This document shows, piece after piece, positions 1 through 10,048 of a stretch of DNA of 64,000 nucleotides. Both the position numbers and the translations under genes were made by a program. Where the stretch lies: positions 3,407,766 through 3,471,765 of the forward strand of contig NZ_HF570108.1 in NCBI RefSeq assembly GCF_000297395.2, read 5' to 3'. The DNA comes from Micromonospora lupini str. Lupac 08. Its GTDB lineage: Bacteria; Actinomycetota; Actinomycetes; Mycobacteriales; Micromonosporaceae. A model generated the notes under the pieces. It saw only the letters and a program-made list of their open reading frames with translations, was not told the origin of the DNA and searched no databases. How positions within the stretch are numbered: position 1 is the stretch's first letter; every line of letters starts with the position of its first letter.

Positions 1-61
1 GGTGCAGCCCGCGGTGCGCCGCTCGCTCACCGCCGCCGGCCTGGCCCCTGCCCGGGACTGA
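1..61 (+). CDS. C-terminal end of an unidentified gene (partial)
   Basis: Only the last 19 codons and a TGA stop at 59-61 lie inside the window, reading in frame 2 and ending in LTAAGLAPARD. That is too little to name a family. It converges on ctaD and shares the hairpin at 81-108 with it as a terminator. In some actinobacteria a phosphoserine phosphatase gene lies beside ctaD, which is a possible but unproven identity. Confidence 0.4.
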   Translation, partial: VQPAVRRSLTAAGLAPARD

Positions 62-80
62 CCGCACACGGACGAACGAA

Positions 81-108
81 GGGCCGACACCCCGCGGGGT
101 GTCGGCCC
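81..108. terminator. Bidirectional intrinsic terminator
   Basis: Perfect inverted repeat GGGCCGACACCCC / GGGGTGTCGGCCC with a 2-base centre, followed by TT on the plus strand. It lies between two convergent stop codons (61 and 127), the normal place for a shared terminator. Confidence 0.85.
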
Positions 109-126
109 TTGCGCGCGTACCCCTGG

Positions 127-2118
127 TCAGCGCTCTTCGGTCTCGCCGTCGCTGTGCGGGTGCCGCCAGCGTTCGTGCGGCTTCGGCGCGTCCTCGGCGT
201 CCTTCGGCGCGTCGCTCTCCTCGAAGCTCGGCCGGCGTACGCCCTCGGGCTCCGGCACGTCGACCGGACGGGCGCCGGACTCCGGCGCCGGCTGGTACGC
301 GACCGCGTCCCGGGCGCCGTGCGCGCCCTCGGCGGCGGGTGACTCCGGCGCGTGGTGCTCCATGCGCAGCTCGTCGCCGAAGTGCTGCGGCGGCTTCGTG
401 GTGCGTTGCGGCAGGTCCCGGCCCAGGTCGGCGACGAGGGGGCCGTACTTCAGGTCGAACGCCGGGCGTTCCGAGCGGATGCGGGGCATCTTGTCGAAGT
501 TGCGCAGCGGCGGCGGGCAGGTGGTCGCCCATTCGAGGGAGTTGCCGAAGCCCCACGGGTCGTCCACCGTGACGATCGCCCCGTACCGCCAGGACTTCCA
601 CGCGTTGTAGATGAAGAAGAGCGTGGACAGGCCGAGGATGAAGGCGAAGATGCTGGAAATGGTGTTCAGCGTGGTGAAGCCGTCGGTGGGCAGATAGTCG
701 GCGTACCGGCGGGGCATGCCCTCGGCGCCCAGCCAGTGGTGCACGAGGAAGGTGCCGTGGAAGCCGATGAACATCGTCCAGAAGTGCGCCTTGCCGAGCC
801 GCTCGTCGAGCAGTCGGCCGGTTATCTTCGGCCACCAGAAGTAGTACCCGCCGAAGAGGGCGAAGACCACGGTGCCGAAGACCACGTAGTGGAAGTGCGC
901 CACCACGAAGTACGTGTCGTGGGTGTGGAAGTCGACCGGAGGGCTGGCCAGCAGGACGCCGGTGAGGCCGCCGAGCAGGAAGGTGACCAGGAAGCCGATG
1001 GCGAACAGCATCGGTGTCTCGAAGGTGAGCTGCCCCTTCCACATGGTGCCGATCCAGTTGAAGAACTTCACTCCGGTGGGCACCGCGATCAGGTAGCTCA
1101 GGATGCTGAAGAACGGCAGCAGCACCTGGCCGGTGGCGAACATGTGGTGCGCCCAGACCGTCATGGACAGCACGGTGATCGCGATGGTGGCCAGGACGAT
1201 GCCGGTGTAGCCGAACAGCGGCTTGCGGGAGAACACCGGGATGATCTCGGTGATGATGCCGAAGAACGGCAACGCGATGATGTAGACCTCGGGATGGCCG
1301 AAGAACCAGAAGAGGTGCTGCCAGAGCATCGGGCCGCCGGTGGCGGCGTCGTACACGTGCGCGTTGAGCAGGCGGTCGGCCGAGAGGGCCAGCAGCGCGG
1401 CGGCCAGCAGCGGGAACACCAGGATCACCAGCACGCTGGTGAACAGCATGTTCCAGGTGAAGATCGGCATCCGGAACATGGTCATGCCGGGCGCGCGCAG
1501 GGTGAGGATCGTGGTGATCAGGTTGACCGCGCCGAGGATGGTGCCCAGCCCGGAGAGGACCAGGCCGACGACCCACATGTTCGCGCCCACGCCGGGGCTG
1601 TTCTCGACGCTGCTCAGCGGGCTGTACGCGGTCCAGCCGAAGTCCGCCGAGCCGCCCGGGGCGAGGAAGCCGCCGACCACCATGAGGCCGCCGAACAGGT
1701 ACAGCCAGTAGGCCAGCGCGTTGAGCCGGGGGAACGACACGTCCGGCGCGCCGATCTGGATCGGCACGATGAAGTTGGCGAATCCGAAGGCCGCGGGCGT
1801 GGCGAACAGCAGCAGCATCACCGCGCCGTGCGAGGTGAAGAGCTGGTTGTACTGCTCCGAGGAGAGGAACTGCAGGCCCGGTCGGGCCAGCTCGGCGCGC
1901 ATCAGCATCGCCTGCAGGCCGGCCAGCAGGAAGAACCCGAAGGAGGTCAGCAGGTACAGCACGCCGATCTGTTTGTGGTCGGTCGTGGCCAGGAACTTGA
2001 TCAGGGAGTTGCCGGGGACCGGCGCCCGCAGGGCTCCGGGGAAGCCCCCGAAGCGGGCCGGTGCAAGGATCGCCGGGCCCCGATCGCGACCGGGTTCCGT
2101 GGTTACCCGCTTGGGCAT
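127..2118 (-). CDS. ctaD: Cytochrome c oxidase subunit I
   Basis: Catalytic subunit of the aa3-type terminal oxidase in the cytoplasmic membrane; it reduces O2 to water and pumps protons. 663 aa. Family marks are clear: TDHKQIGVLY near residue 46, a heme a ligand in TSHGAVMLL, GHPEVYI with the CuB histidine and crosslinked tyrosine, the AHHMF histidine pair, and the THDTYFVVAHFHY segment carrying the other heme ligands, all within about 12 hydrophobic helices. Most family members end near 550-590 residues; this one has a further roughly 90-residue acidic, Pro/Ala/His-rich tail, presumably cytoplasmic. The neighbouring subunits II and III are not in this window. The ATG is the first in-frame start and has only a weak GGGGTGAG ribosome site. 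Confidence 0.97.
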   Translation of the reverse strand: MPKRVTTEPGRDRGPAILAPARFGGFPGALRAPVPGNSLIKFLATTDHKQIGVLYLLTSFGFFLLAGLQAMLMRAELARPGLQFLSSEQYNQLFTSHGAVMLLLFATPAAFGFANFIVPIQIGAPDVSFPRLNALAYWLYLFGGLMVVGGFLAPGGSADFGWTAYSPLSSVENSPGVGANMWVVGLVLSGLGTILGAVNLITTILTLRAPGMTMFRMPIFTWNMLFTSVLVILVFPLLAAALLALSADRLLNAHVYDAATGGPMLWQHLFWFFGHPEVYIIALPFFGIITEIIPVFSRKPLFGYTGIVLATIAITVLSMTVWAHHMFATGQVLLPFFSILSYLIAVPTGVKFFNWIGTMWKGQLTFETPMLFAIGFLVTFLLGGLTGVLLASPPVDFHTHDTYFVVAHFHYVVFGTVVFALFGGYYFWWPKITGRLLDERLGKAHFWTMFIGFHGTFLVHHWLGAEGMPRRYADYLPTDGFTTLNTISSIFAFILGLSTLFFIYNAWKSWRYGAIVTVDDPWGFGNSLEWATTCPPPLRNFDKMPRIRSERPAFDLKYGPLVADLGRDLPQRTTKPPQHFGDELRMEHHAPESPAAEGAHGARDAVAYQPAPESGARPVDVPEPEGVRRPSFEESDAPKDAEDAPKPHERWRHPHSDGETEER

Positions 2119-2243
2119 GGCTGCTCACCCCGTCGTGACGGCAGAAAGGACGGGCGTGCCTACCCGACCCTCGCACCATGTAACCAGGCTGAAGCGGTAA
2201 TTTCGGTCAGATCGCCGGTACCGGTCGAAGCCGCCCTCGTGCC

Positions 2244-2972
2244 TCAGGTCGCCGGAAGCATCGCCCAGACGGCCTTGCCCTGACCCGCGGGCACGCTGCC
2301 CCACCGCTGCGCCAGCTCGCGGACCAGCAGCAGCCCTCGGCCGCCCTCGGCCCGCAGATCGAGGCCGGCCGGCTGGGCGGCGGCCCGGCTGCCGTCCACC
2401 ACGGCCAGGTGCAGGTACGGCCTGCGCAGCGTCAACGTCACCTGCATCGGGGTGCCGGCGTGCCGCACCACGTTGCCGACCAGCTCGCTGAGCACCAGCG
2501 CGGCCGGGCCGGCCGCCACGGGCAGGTTCCACCTGGAGCACGCGTCACCGACCAGCTCCCGGGCCCGCCGGCAGGCCCCGGCCACCGGCTCCAGCCGGGC
2601 CCGCATCCGCAGCGTCCCGGTCGCGCCGGCCATCCGGGTCGCCTCCGCGCAGTCCTGCGACACCGGCACCACCCGGCACGTCGTCGACTCGGCCAGCCAG
2701 CGCGCGGCGGCCGGCGGCGGCGCGCACAGCACCACCGGCACCGCCGGCCACTCCTCGGCCCGCCGGGCCGTCGCCGCGAACACCGACAGCGCCAGCCGGT
2801 CCCGCACGGTCACCTGCGCGAGGTCGACCACCAGCGCCTCCGGCTGGGCGGCCAGGGCCCCGTCCAGCGCCTGGTGCACCGAGCGCATCGTGCCCAGATC
2901 GAGGGCGCCGGTGAGCCGGACGACCGCCACCGGTGCGACCTCGCGCACCTCGCAGGTGATCCGGCTGGCCAT
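2244..2972 (-). CDS. STAS domain / histidine-kinase-like ATPase fusion regulator
   Basis: 242-aa soluble protein. Residues 1-100 look like a STAS (anti-sigma-factor antagonist) domain: VAVVRLTGALDLGT, then LVVDLAQVTV. Residues 130-242 are an HATPase_c domain of the RsbW anti-sigma kinase type: an N-box LVLSELVGNVVRHAG, then LHLAVVDGS and GGRGLLLVRELAQRWG for the ATP lid. The usual phosphorylatable serine of the STAS loop seems to be replaced (VTVRDRLAL). The fusion probably regulates a sigma factor by partner switching, but the target is not encoded nearby. The start has GAGGGCA upstream. It is transcribed in the same direction as ctaD, with a 125-bp gap. Confidence 0.85.
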   Translation of the reverse strand: MASRITCEVREVAPVAVVRLTGALDLGTMRSVHQALDGALAAQPEALVVDLAQVTVRDRLALSVFAATARRAEEWPAVPVVLCAPPPAAARWLAESTTCRVVPVSQDCAEATRMAGATGTLRMRARLEPVAGACRRARELVGDACSRWNLPVAAGPAALVLSELVGNVVRHAGTPMQVTLTLRRPYLHLAVVDGSRAAAQPAGLDLRAEGGRGLLLVRELAQRWGSVPAGQGKAVWAMLPAT

Positions 2973-3083
2973 CGGCGTGCCCTCGATTCGCTGGTCGGTC
3001 GGGATCTGCCCACTACCCGAGGCCCCCCGGCACCAAACCGGACCGGTCCGTCAGGGGACGCAGGTCACGCCCGGACCCGCAGG

Positions 3084-3542
3084 TCAGCGGCGTGCCCGCC
3101 CGGTCAGCAGACCCAGCGCGATCAGGCCCAGCCCGAGGCCGAGGTGCAGCCAGCCGTCGGCGACGTTGACCGGCAGGACGTTCGCGCCGGTGTCGTGGTC
3201 GACAGCCAACCCGTAGAGCCAGAGCACCAGGTACACGGCGCCGCCGCCGATGAGGAAGGTCCGCGCGCCGCCGACCGTCCGCGCCAGCGCCAGGCCGGCC
3301 ACCCCGAACAGCAGGTGTACGAGGTTGTGCAGCACCGAGACCTGGAAGGCGCCGAACAGGAACGCGCCCGAGCCGTGCCCGGCGAAGCGCAGATTGTCCG
3401 TACCGCTGGTGATCCCCGGGACGAAGCCGAGCACACCGACCAGCAGGAACAGCACGGAAGCGGCGCTCGCCGCCCGGCGTACCGGCGGCGTGCCGTCGGC
3501 CGGGTTGGCCCGGGCCCGGGAGTGCGCCATCGGTCCGACCAT
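3084..3542 (-). CDS. DUF4383 family membrane protein
   Basis: About 152 aa with four hydrophobic helices: VLFLLVGVLGFVPGIT, a second around LFGAFQVSVLHNLVHLLFG, a third around FLIGGGAVYLVLWLYGLA, and a C-terminal GLGLIALGLL helix. The HNLVHLLFGVAG segment and overall layout match the DUF4383 family of small actinobacterial membrane proteins; its function is unknown. I prefer the ATG at 3542, which has GAGGAG six bases upstream, over the overlapping GTG at 3545. Confidence 0.85.
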   Translation of the reverse strand: MVGPMAHSRARANPADGTPPVRRAASAASVLFLLVGVLGFVPGITSGTDNLRFAGHGSGAFLFGAFQVSVLHNLVHLLFGVAGLALARTVGGARTFLIGGGAVYLVLWLYGLAVDHDTGANVLPVNVADGWLHLGLGLGLIALGLLTGRARR

Positions 3543-3583
3543 CACCGGCTCCTCGCTGCGCGACGGCGTGAGCGGTGCGTCTC

Positions 3584-3622
3584 CCCGTTGCCGCCGACGG
3601 CAAACGCGCCGGCGGCAACGGG
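3584..3622. terminator. Intrinsic terminator hairpin
   Basis: CCCGTTGCCGCCG (3584-3596) pairs with CGGCGGCAACGGG (3610-3622) across a 13-base loop. It lies just downstream of the glycosyltransferase gene on the minus strand and ahead of the DUF4383 start, so it probably ends the gpgS-glycosyltransferase transcript. Confidence 0.75.
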
Positions 3623-3629
3623 TGCGCTC

Positions 3630-4787
3630 TCAGACCGGTTGCAGGCGGGGCGCGGTGGCCGGCTCGCGGACCCGCTGGTACAGCTCGACGTAGCGCTGGG
3701 CCATCACCGCGGGCGTGAACCGCTGCGCGGCCACCCGCCGGCACTCGTCCGGGTCGAGCAGGTCGGCGGCAAGCACGAGGTCGTCCAGCTCGGCCTCGTC
3801 GGCGGTGAGCAGGCCGGTGCGGCCGTGCTCGATCAACTCCGGCAGGCAGCCCCGGGAGGTGGCCACGACCGGCGTGCCCAGGGCCAGTGACTCGACCACC
3901 GCCGTGCCGCCCGGCTCCTCCCAGCGCAGCGGGAACAGCGACGCGCGGGCGCCGGCCAGCAGGTCGTCACGCTCCTGGCCGGCCACGGTGCCGATCCAGC
4001 GCACCAGGTCACCGTCGACGTGCGGCGCCACCTCGTCGAGGTAGAACCGCACGTCCGGGTTCTGCCGGGCCTCGTCGCCGGCCGCGGCCAGGTCGGCCGG
4101 GCGATGGTACGGCCCCACCGGACCGGCCAGCACCAGTGGTACGCCGATCCGGTGCGCGAGCCGCGCGCCCACGTCCTGCCCCTTGCCCGGGTTGATCCGC
4201 CCGAGGATGAGCAGGTGCTCGCCCTTCTCCGGGCGGGGCCGGCGGTCGGCGTCCACGGCGAGGGGCGTGGACAGGTGCACGTGACCCACGGAGTGCTCGC
4301 GCAGCGCCAGCGGGGCCCGGGCCAGCTGCGACGCCGAGACGCCGTTGACCCGGACCCGGTCGCCGCCGTCCAGGCTGCCGTACAGCGCGGGGTGCTTGGC
4401 CAGGTCCCAGTGCAGGGTGTGCAGGGTCGGCGGCCCGGACGGCCCCATCGCGGTGAGGGTGGCCAGCCCGACCGCCTCCACGTGGTCGTGGACCAGGTCG
4501 ATGTCGTCGCGGGAGTGCAGCTCGCGGACCACCCAGGCCAGGTGCGCCTGGGCGATCCCGCAGACCTGGTTGTACGGCCGTTGCAGCGCCGCGAACTGCC
4601 CGTCGGCGAACACCGACACCTTCTCGTCCACCGGCAGACTGCTGCTCTCCACCGAGGCGAGGACCACCCGCACGCCGAGTCGCCGCAGCTCCGGCACCAG
4701 GGTGGCGATCACGTTCTCGATGCCGCCGTAGCCGGGCGGGGGAACCGACAGCCACGGGCCGGCGTTCATCAGCACGGTGAGGCTCAT
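3630..4787 (-). CDS. Glycosyltransferase family 4
   Basis: 385-aa GT-B fold glycosyltransferase, probably transferring a nucleotide-activated sugar to a small or lipid acceptor at the cytoplasmic side. An N-terminal PPGYGGIENVIATLVPEL acceptor loop (about residues 17-33), LVHDHVE in the middle, ILGRINPGKGQD at the domain junction, and a C-terminal RWEEPGGTAVVESLALGTPV donor-site motif are all typical of GT4. The ATG at 4787 has a strong GGGAGGG ribosome site; the ORF is open further upstream but that segment is arginine-rich and unlike the family. It follows gpgS by 46 bp in the same direction, so the two are probably one operon. The exact sugar is not evident. Confidence 0.88.
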   Translation of the reverse strand: MSLTVLMNAGPWLSVPPPGYGGIENVIATLVPELRRLGVRVVLASVESSSLPVDEKVSVFADGQFAALQRPYNQVCGIAQAHLAWVVRELHSRDDIDLVHDHVEAVGLATLTAMGPSGPPTLHTLHWDLAKHPALYGSLDGGDRVRVNGVSASQLARAPLALREHSVGHVHLSTPLAVDADRRPRPEKGEHLLILGRINPGKGQDVGARLAHRIGVPLVLAGPVGPYHRPADLAAAGDEARQNPDVRFYLDEVAPHVDGDLVRWIGTVAGQERDDLLAGARASLFPLRWEEPGGTAVVESLALGTPVVATSRGCLPELIEHGRTGLLTADEAELDDLVLAADLLDPDECRRVAAQRFTPAVMAQRYVELYQRVREPATAPRLQPV

Positions 4788-4833
4788 CGGTCGCCCTCCC
4801 GCGCCGCGGCGGACCGCGGCCGTGCCGCGGCGC

Positions 4834-5844
4834 TCACGCCGCGGCCACGCGTCGGCGGGGGACCCGGTGGCGCAACTCGGCAAGCGGCGGGCGCTCCTCG
4901 ATGGACACGTCGCTGACCACGATCTCCCGGTCCAGGTTCGGCAGCGTGTCCGATCCGCCCCGGCGGAACTGCGTGAGCAGCGCCTCCGGCATCGTGCCGG
5001 GGCTCGCCCAGCCGCGTCGTTGCAGCCGGGACCAGGCCGTCAGCATGATCTGCGCGGACATCCGGCCGAGCGCCGCCGTGTCCTGGTGGCGGTGCTTGCG
5101 CTCGCCCAGGTCGACCTGCGCCAACGCGTCCAGGCCGACCAGGTCCAGCAGGTCGATCATCATCGCCGTCTCCACGCCGTACCCGGAGACGAACGGCACC
5201 TGGGACAACACGTCCCGGCGACCGGCGTACTCGCCGGCGAGCGGCTGCACGAAACCGGCCAGCTCGGGCCAGAAGAGGTTGAGCAGCGGTCGCGCCATCA
5301 GCTCGGTCACCCGGCCGCCGCCGTCCTGCTCCACACTGGCGGCGCCCACCAGGGGCCGGTGATAGAAACCCTTCACGAAGTCCACCGACGGGTCGGTGAG
5401 CAGCGGCCCCAGCAGACCGGTGACGAAGTGCGGGCGGAACTCCCGTAGGTCGGCGTCGATGAACGCCACCACGTCGCCCTCGGCGGCGGCCAGTCCGGCC
5501 CAGAGCGCGTCGCCCTTGCCGGTGAGCCGGGGCAGGCCGCGGGTCATCGCGTCCTGGCTGACCACCTCGGCGCCGGCGGCGCGGGCCACCTGAGCGGTGC
5601 GGTCGGTCGACCGTGAATCCACCACGATCAGTTCGTCGACGAGAGCGACCCGATCCATCAGGTGTTCCCGGATGGTCGACACGATCGCGCCGACGGTCGC
5701 CTCCTCGTTGCGTGCCGGCAGCACCACGCTGACCCGGCTCTCTCCCTTGGCGCGCAGCAGCCGGCGTGCCGGCCAGTCCGCCGCCGTGGTGGTCCGGTAC
5801 GTGGCCCACGCCTCCACCACCGGTGACACGGTCGTATCCCGCAC
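4834..5844 (-). CDS. gpgS: Glucosyl-3-phosphoglycerate synthase
   Basis: 336-aa GT-A enzyme of family GT81. The family reaction joins glucose from an NDP-glucose to 3-phosphoglycerate, the first step toward glucosylglycerate and, in mycobacteria, methylglucose lipopolysaccharides. Visible marks: VSVVLPARNEEATVG, LIVVDSRSTDRTAQ, the metal-binding VAFIDADLREF, and VPFVSGYGVETAMMIDL in the acceptor region, with YAGRRDVLSQVPFV before it. The start is a GTG with GGAGG eight bases upstream, ten codons into the open frame. Related GT2 enzymes exist, but the ordered motifs fit GpgS well. It heads a leftward pair with the GT4 gene and is divergent from the oxidoreductase pair at 6041. Confidence 0.88.
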   Translation of the reverse strand: MRDTTVSPVVEAWATYRTTTAADWPARRLLRAKGESRVSVVLPARNEEATVGAIVSTIREHLMDRVALVDELIVVDSRSTDRTAQVARAAGAEVVSQDAMTRGLPRLTGKGDALWAGLAAAEGDVVAFIDADLREFRPHFVTGLLGPLLTDPSVDFVKGFYHRPLVGAASVEQDGGGRVTELMARPLLNLFWPELAGFVQPLAGEYAGRRDVLSQVPFVSGYGVETAMMIDLLDLVGLDALAQVDLGERKHRHQDTAALGRMSAQIMLTAWSRLQRRGWASPGTMPEALLTQFRRGGSDTLPNLDREIVVSDVSIEERPPLAELRHRVPRRRVAAA

Positions 5845-6040
5845 GGGCACCCCTCCGTTTCGTGCGTGGAACAAGCGGACTCTCTAATTCCCACTCGTCA
5901 CCACGCGCTAACCGTTCCCAGCGCAACAGCTTGATCACGATGGTGACATCGCCGCGTTCCCAGGTGATGAACGTTTGATTGCGCACACCCCAGGGGACTG
6001 CTCCCAGCGAAGTCGAAACGTTCTCGAAAGAGGTTGTCGC

Positions 6041-7051
6041 ATGGGTGGATGCCGGGTGGGTCTCGTGGGAGCCGGCGGGGTGGCACAACGCCATGCGCGG
6101 GTGCTGTCCGGGTTCGACGACGTCGAACTGGTCGGGGTGACCGACGTGGTGCCGGAGGCGGCGTCCGCGCTGGCCGCCCAGCACGGCGGGCAGACCTTCC
6201 GCGACGTCGCCGAGCTGCTGGCCGCCGCCCCGGACGCGGTGTACGTCTGCGTGCCACCCTTCGCGCACGGCCCCGCCGAGGAGGCGGTGATCGACGCCGG
6301 GGTGCCGATGTTCGTGGAGAAGCCCGTCGCCGTCGACCTGGCCACCGCCGAGCGCGTCGCCGACCTCGTCGCCCGGCGTGGGCTGCGCACCGCCGTCGGG
6401 CACCACTGGCGCTACCTGAGCGTGCTCGAACAGGCCCGGGAGCTGCTCGCCGACCGTCCGGTGCGAATGGTCAGCGGCGCCTGGCTCGACAAGGTGCCGC
6501 CGGTCGCCTGGTGGTCGCGCCGCGACCGCTCCGGAGGCCCCGTGGTCGAGCAGGCCGCCCACGTGCTCGATCTGATCCGGGTGCTGGCCGGCGAGGTCAC
6601 CGAGGTCACCGCGTACGGCAACGGCACGCCACCGCCTGTCGACGGCGCCGACATCGACTCGGTGACCACCGCCGCGCTGCGCTTCGCCGACGGCGCGGTC
6701 GGCACCCTCAGCGCGGCCTGCGTGCTGGGCTGGAAGCACCGGGCGGGCCTGGAGATCCTGGCCGACGGGCTGGTCCTGGCGCTCACCGAGGACGGATTGC
6801 TGATCCGCGACGCCGACGGCGAGCGACACGTCCCCGCCGATCCGGAGGCGGCCCGGGTGGCGGTGGACCGCGCCTTCGTCGACGCGGTACGCGGTGTCGG
6901 TGACGACGTCCGCGTCCCGTACGCCGAGGCGCTGAAGACCCAGCGGCTGGCCCTCGCGGTGGCCGACTCGGCTCGCACCGGCCAGACGGTGCGGCTCGCC
7001 ACTCCCGCCGCGCCGGTCGCGCTCACCAGCGGGGTGAGCGTCGATGCGTGA
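6041..7051 (+). CDS. Gfo/Idh/MocA family oxidoreductase
   Basis: 336-aa NAD(P)-dependent sugar-type oxidoreductase. The N-terminal Rossmann fold shows VGLVGAGGVAQRHARVL (residues 6-22) and the diagnostic FVEKPVAVDLATAE motif (EKP lysine). The C-terminal half is the usual beta-sheet substrate domain. Such enzymes oxidise or reduce sugars or sugar-like alcohols. The ATG at 6041 follows GAAAGAGG. It overlaps the next gene by 8 bases, so the two are translationally coupled. Divergence from gpgS and the GT4 gene suggests a shared sugar-linked role, which is inference. Confidence 0.9.
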   Translation: MGGCRVGLVGAGGVAQRHARVLSGFDDVELVGVTDVVPEAASALAAQHGGQTFRDVAELLAAAPDAVYVCVPPFAHGPAEEAVIDAGVPMFVEKPVAVDLATAERVADLVARRGLRTAVGHHWRYLSVLEQARELLADRPVRMVSGAWLDKVPPVAWWSRRDRSGGPVVEQAAHVLDLIRVLAGEVTEVTAYGNGTPPPVDGADIDSVTTAALRFADGAVGTLSAACVLGWKHRAGLEILADGLVLALTEDGLLIRDADGERHVPADPEAARVAVDRAFVDAVRGVGDDVRVPYAEALKTQRLALAVADSARTGQTVRLATPAAPVALTSGVSVDA

Positions 7052-8132
7052 TCGGGTCGTCACGGTAACCGCCCCCGGCCGGGTGGAGCTCGTCGAGCAG
7101 GAGGCCGCAGCGCTGCGCCCCGGCACCTTTCGCGTCGAGACGCTGTTCAGCGGCGTCTCCGCCGGCACCGAGCTGAGCTACGTCAAGGGCACGAATCCCT
7201 ACCTGAACGTCACCTGGAACGCCGATCTGGGGCTCTTCCAGCCCGGTGAGGCCAGCACCCCGTACCCGGTGACCCGGCTGGGGTACATGCAGGTCGGCCG
7301 GGTGGTGGAGAGCGCCACCCCGGCCATCGCGGTGGGCACGGTCGGCGCGATGACCTACGGGCACCGCACCGGCTGGCTTGCCGACCCGGTCGCCGAGCGG
7401 TTCGTACCGCTGCCCGACGACCTGGACCCGCTGCTCGGCGTCTACGTCGCGCACATGGGCCCGATCTGCGCCAACGGCCTGCTGCACGCCGCCGCCGACC
7501 TGCACGGCGCGGACGTCCGCTCGCTCGGCGACGGCGTACGCGGCCGGCGGGTCGCCGTGGTCGGCGCCGGCGTGGTGGGTCTGCTGACCGCCCTGCTCGC
7601 CCGGCGACACGGCGCCGCCTCGGTGGTGGTGCTCGACCCCACCCCGCGCCGCCGCGAGGTCGCCGAGGCGCTCGGCCTGGAAACCCTCGACCCGGACGCG
7701 GACGACCCGGCCGTGGTGCTCAAGACCCGGTGGGCCCACACCGCCGGTGACCGGGGCGCCGACGTCGTGTTCCAGTGCCGGGGTCAGGCGTGGGCGTTGC
7801 AGCTCGCGCTGCGGACGCTGCGCCCGCAGGGCACCGTGATCGACCTGGCCTTCTACCAGGGCGGCGCGGACGCGGTCCGTCTCGGTGAGGAGTTCCACCA
7901 CAACGGGCTGGCGCTGCGCTGCGCCCAGATCGGGCGGGTGCCGCGCGGGCTCGCGCCCACCTGGGACCGGGAACGGCTCTCCGCCGAGACCATCGACCTG
8001 CTGCGGGCGTACGGGGACGTGATCCGCAAGCACCTCGTCTCGGCGGTGGTGCCCTTCGACGACGCGCCCACCCTGCTCACCGACCTGGCCGAGCGCCGCC
8101 GCCAGGAGTTGCAGGTCGTCCTGTCCGCCTGA
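7044..8132 (+). CDS. Medium-chain dehydrogenase/reductase (zinc-type alcohol dehydrogenase-like)
   Basis: 362 aa, MDR superfamily. The NAD(P)-binding site is VAVVGAGVVGLLTALLARRHGA around residue 170, followed by VVVLDPTPRRREVAEALG. The N-terminal loop FSGVSAGTELSYVKG takes the place of the catalytic-zinc cysteine motif of classical alcohol dehydrogenases, so the usual first zinc cysteine is absent; that resembles the BchC and threonine-dehydrogenase-like branch. It starts inside the end of the Gfo/Idh/MocA gene (ATGCGTGA overlap) and is certainly cotranscribed with it. The substrate is unknown. The two enzymes may catalyse consecutive steps on one polyol or sugar. Confidence 0.87.
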   Translation: MRDRVVTVTAPGRVELVEQEAAALRPGTFRVETLFSGVSAGTELSYVKGTNPYLNVTWNADLGLFQPGEASTPYPVTRLGYMQVGRVVESATPAIAVGTVGAMTYGHRTGWLADPVAERFVPLPDDLDPLLGVYVAHMGPICANGLLHAAADLHGADVRSLGDGVRGRRVAVVGAGVVGLLTALLARRHGAASVVVLDPTPRRREVAEALGLETLDPDADDPAVVLKTRWAHTAGDRGADVVFQCRGQAWALQLALRTLRPQGTVIDLAFYQGGADAVRLGEEFHHNGLALRCAQIGRVPRGLAPTWDRERLSAETIDLLRAYGDVIRKHLVSAVVPFDDAPTLLTDLAERRRQELQVVLSA

Positions 8133-8181
8133 CCTGCCGGAGCGCGCTCGCCGGGTGACACGGCGGGTTACCGTTCCCGCC

Positions 8182-9960
<1,779 letters not shown>

Positions 9961-10048
9961 CCCGGAGACGACGCGGAATCGACATGCCGGCGGATACCCG
10001 ACCGGCCGGGCCGCGCAAGGCGGCCGGAATCGCGTACCGTTGCCGCTC

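Noticed and set aside
352..2283. 643-codon open frame antisense to ctaD
   Set aside because: Arg/Glu/Gly/Val-rich low-complexity product and complete overlap with a clear ctaD; a GC-driven shadow frame.
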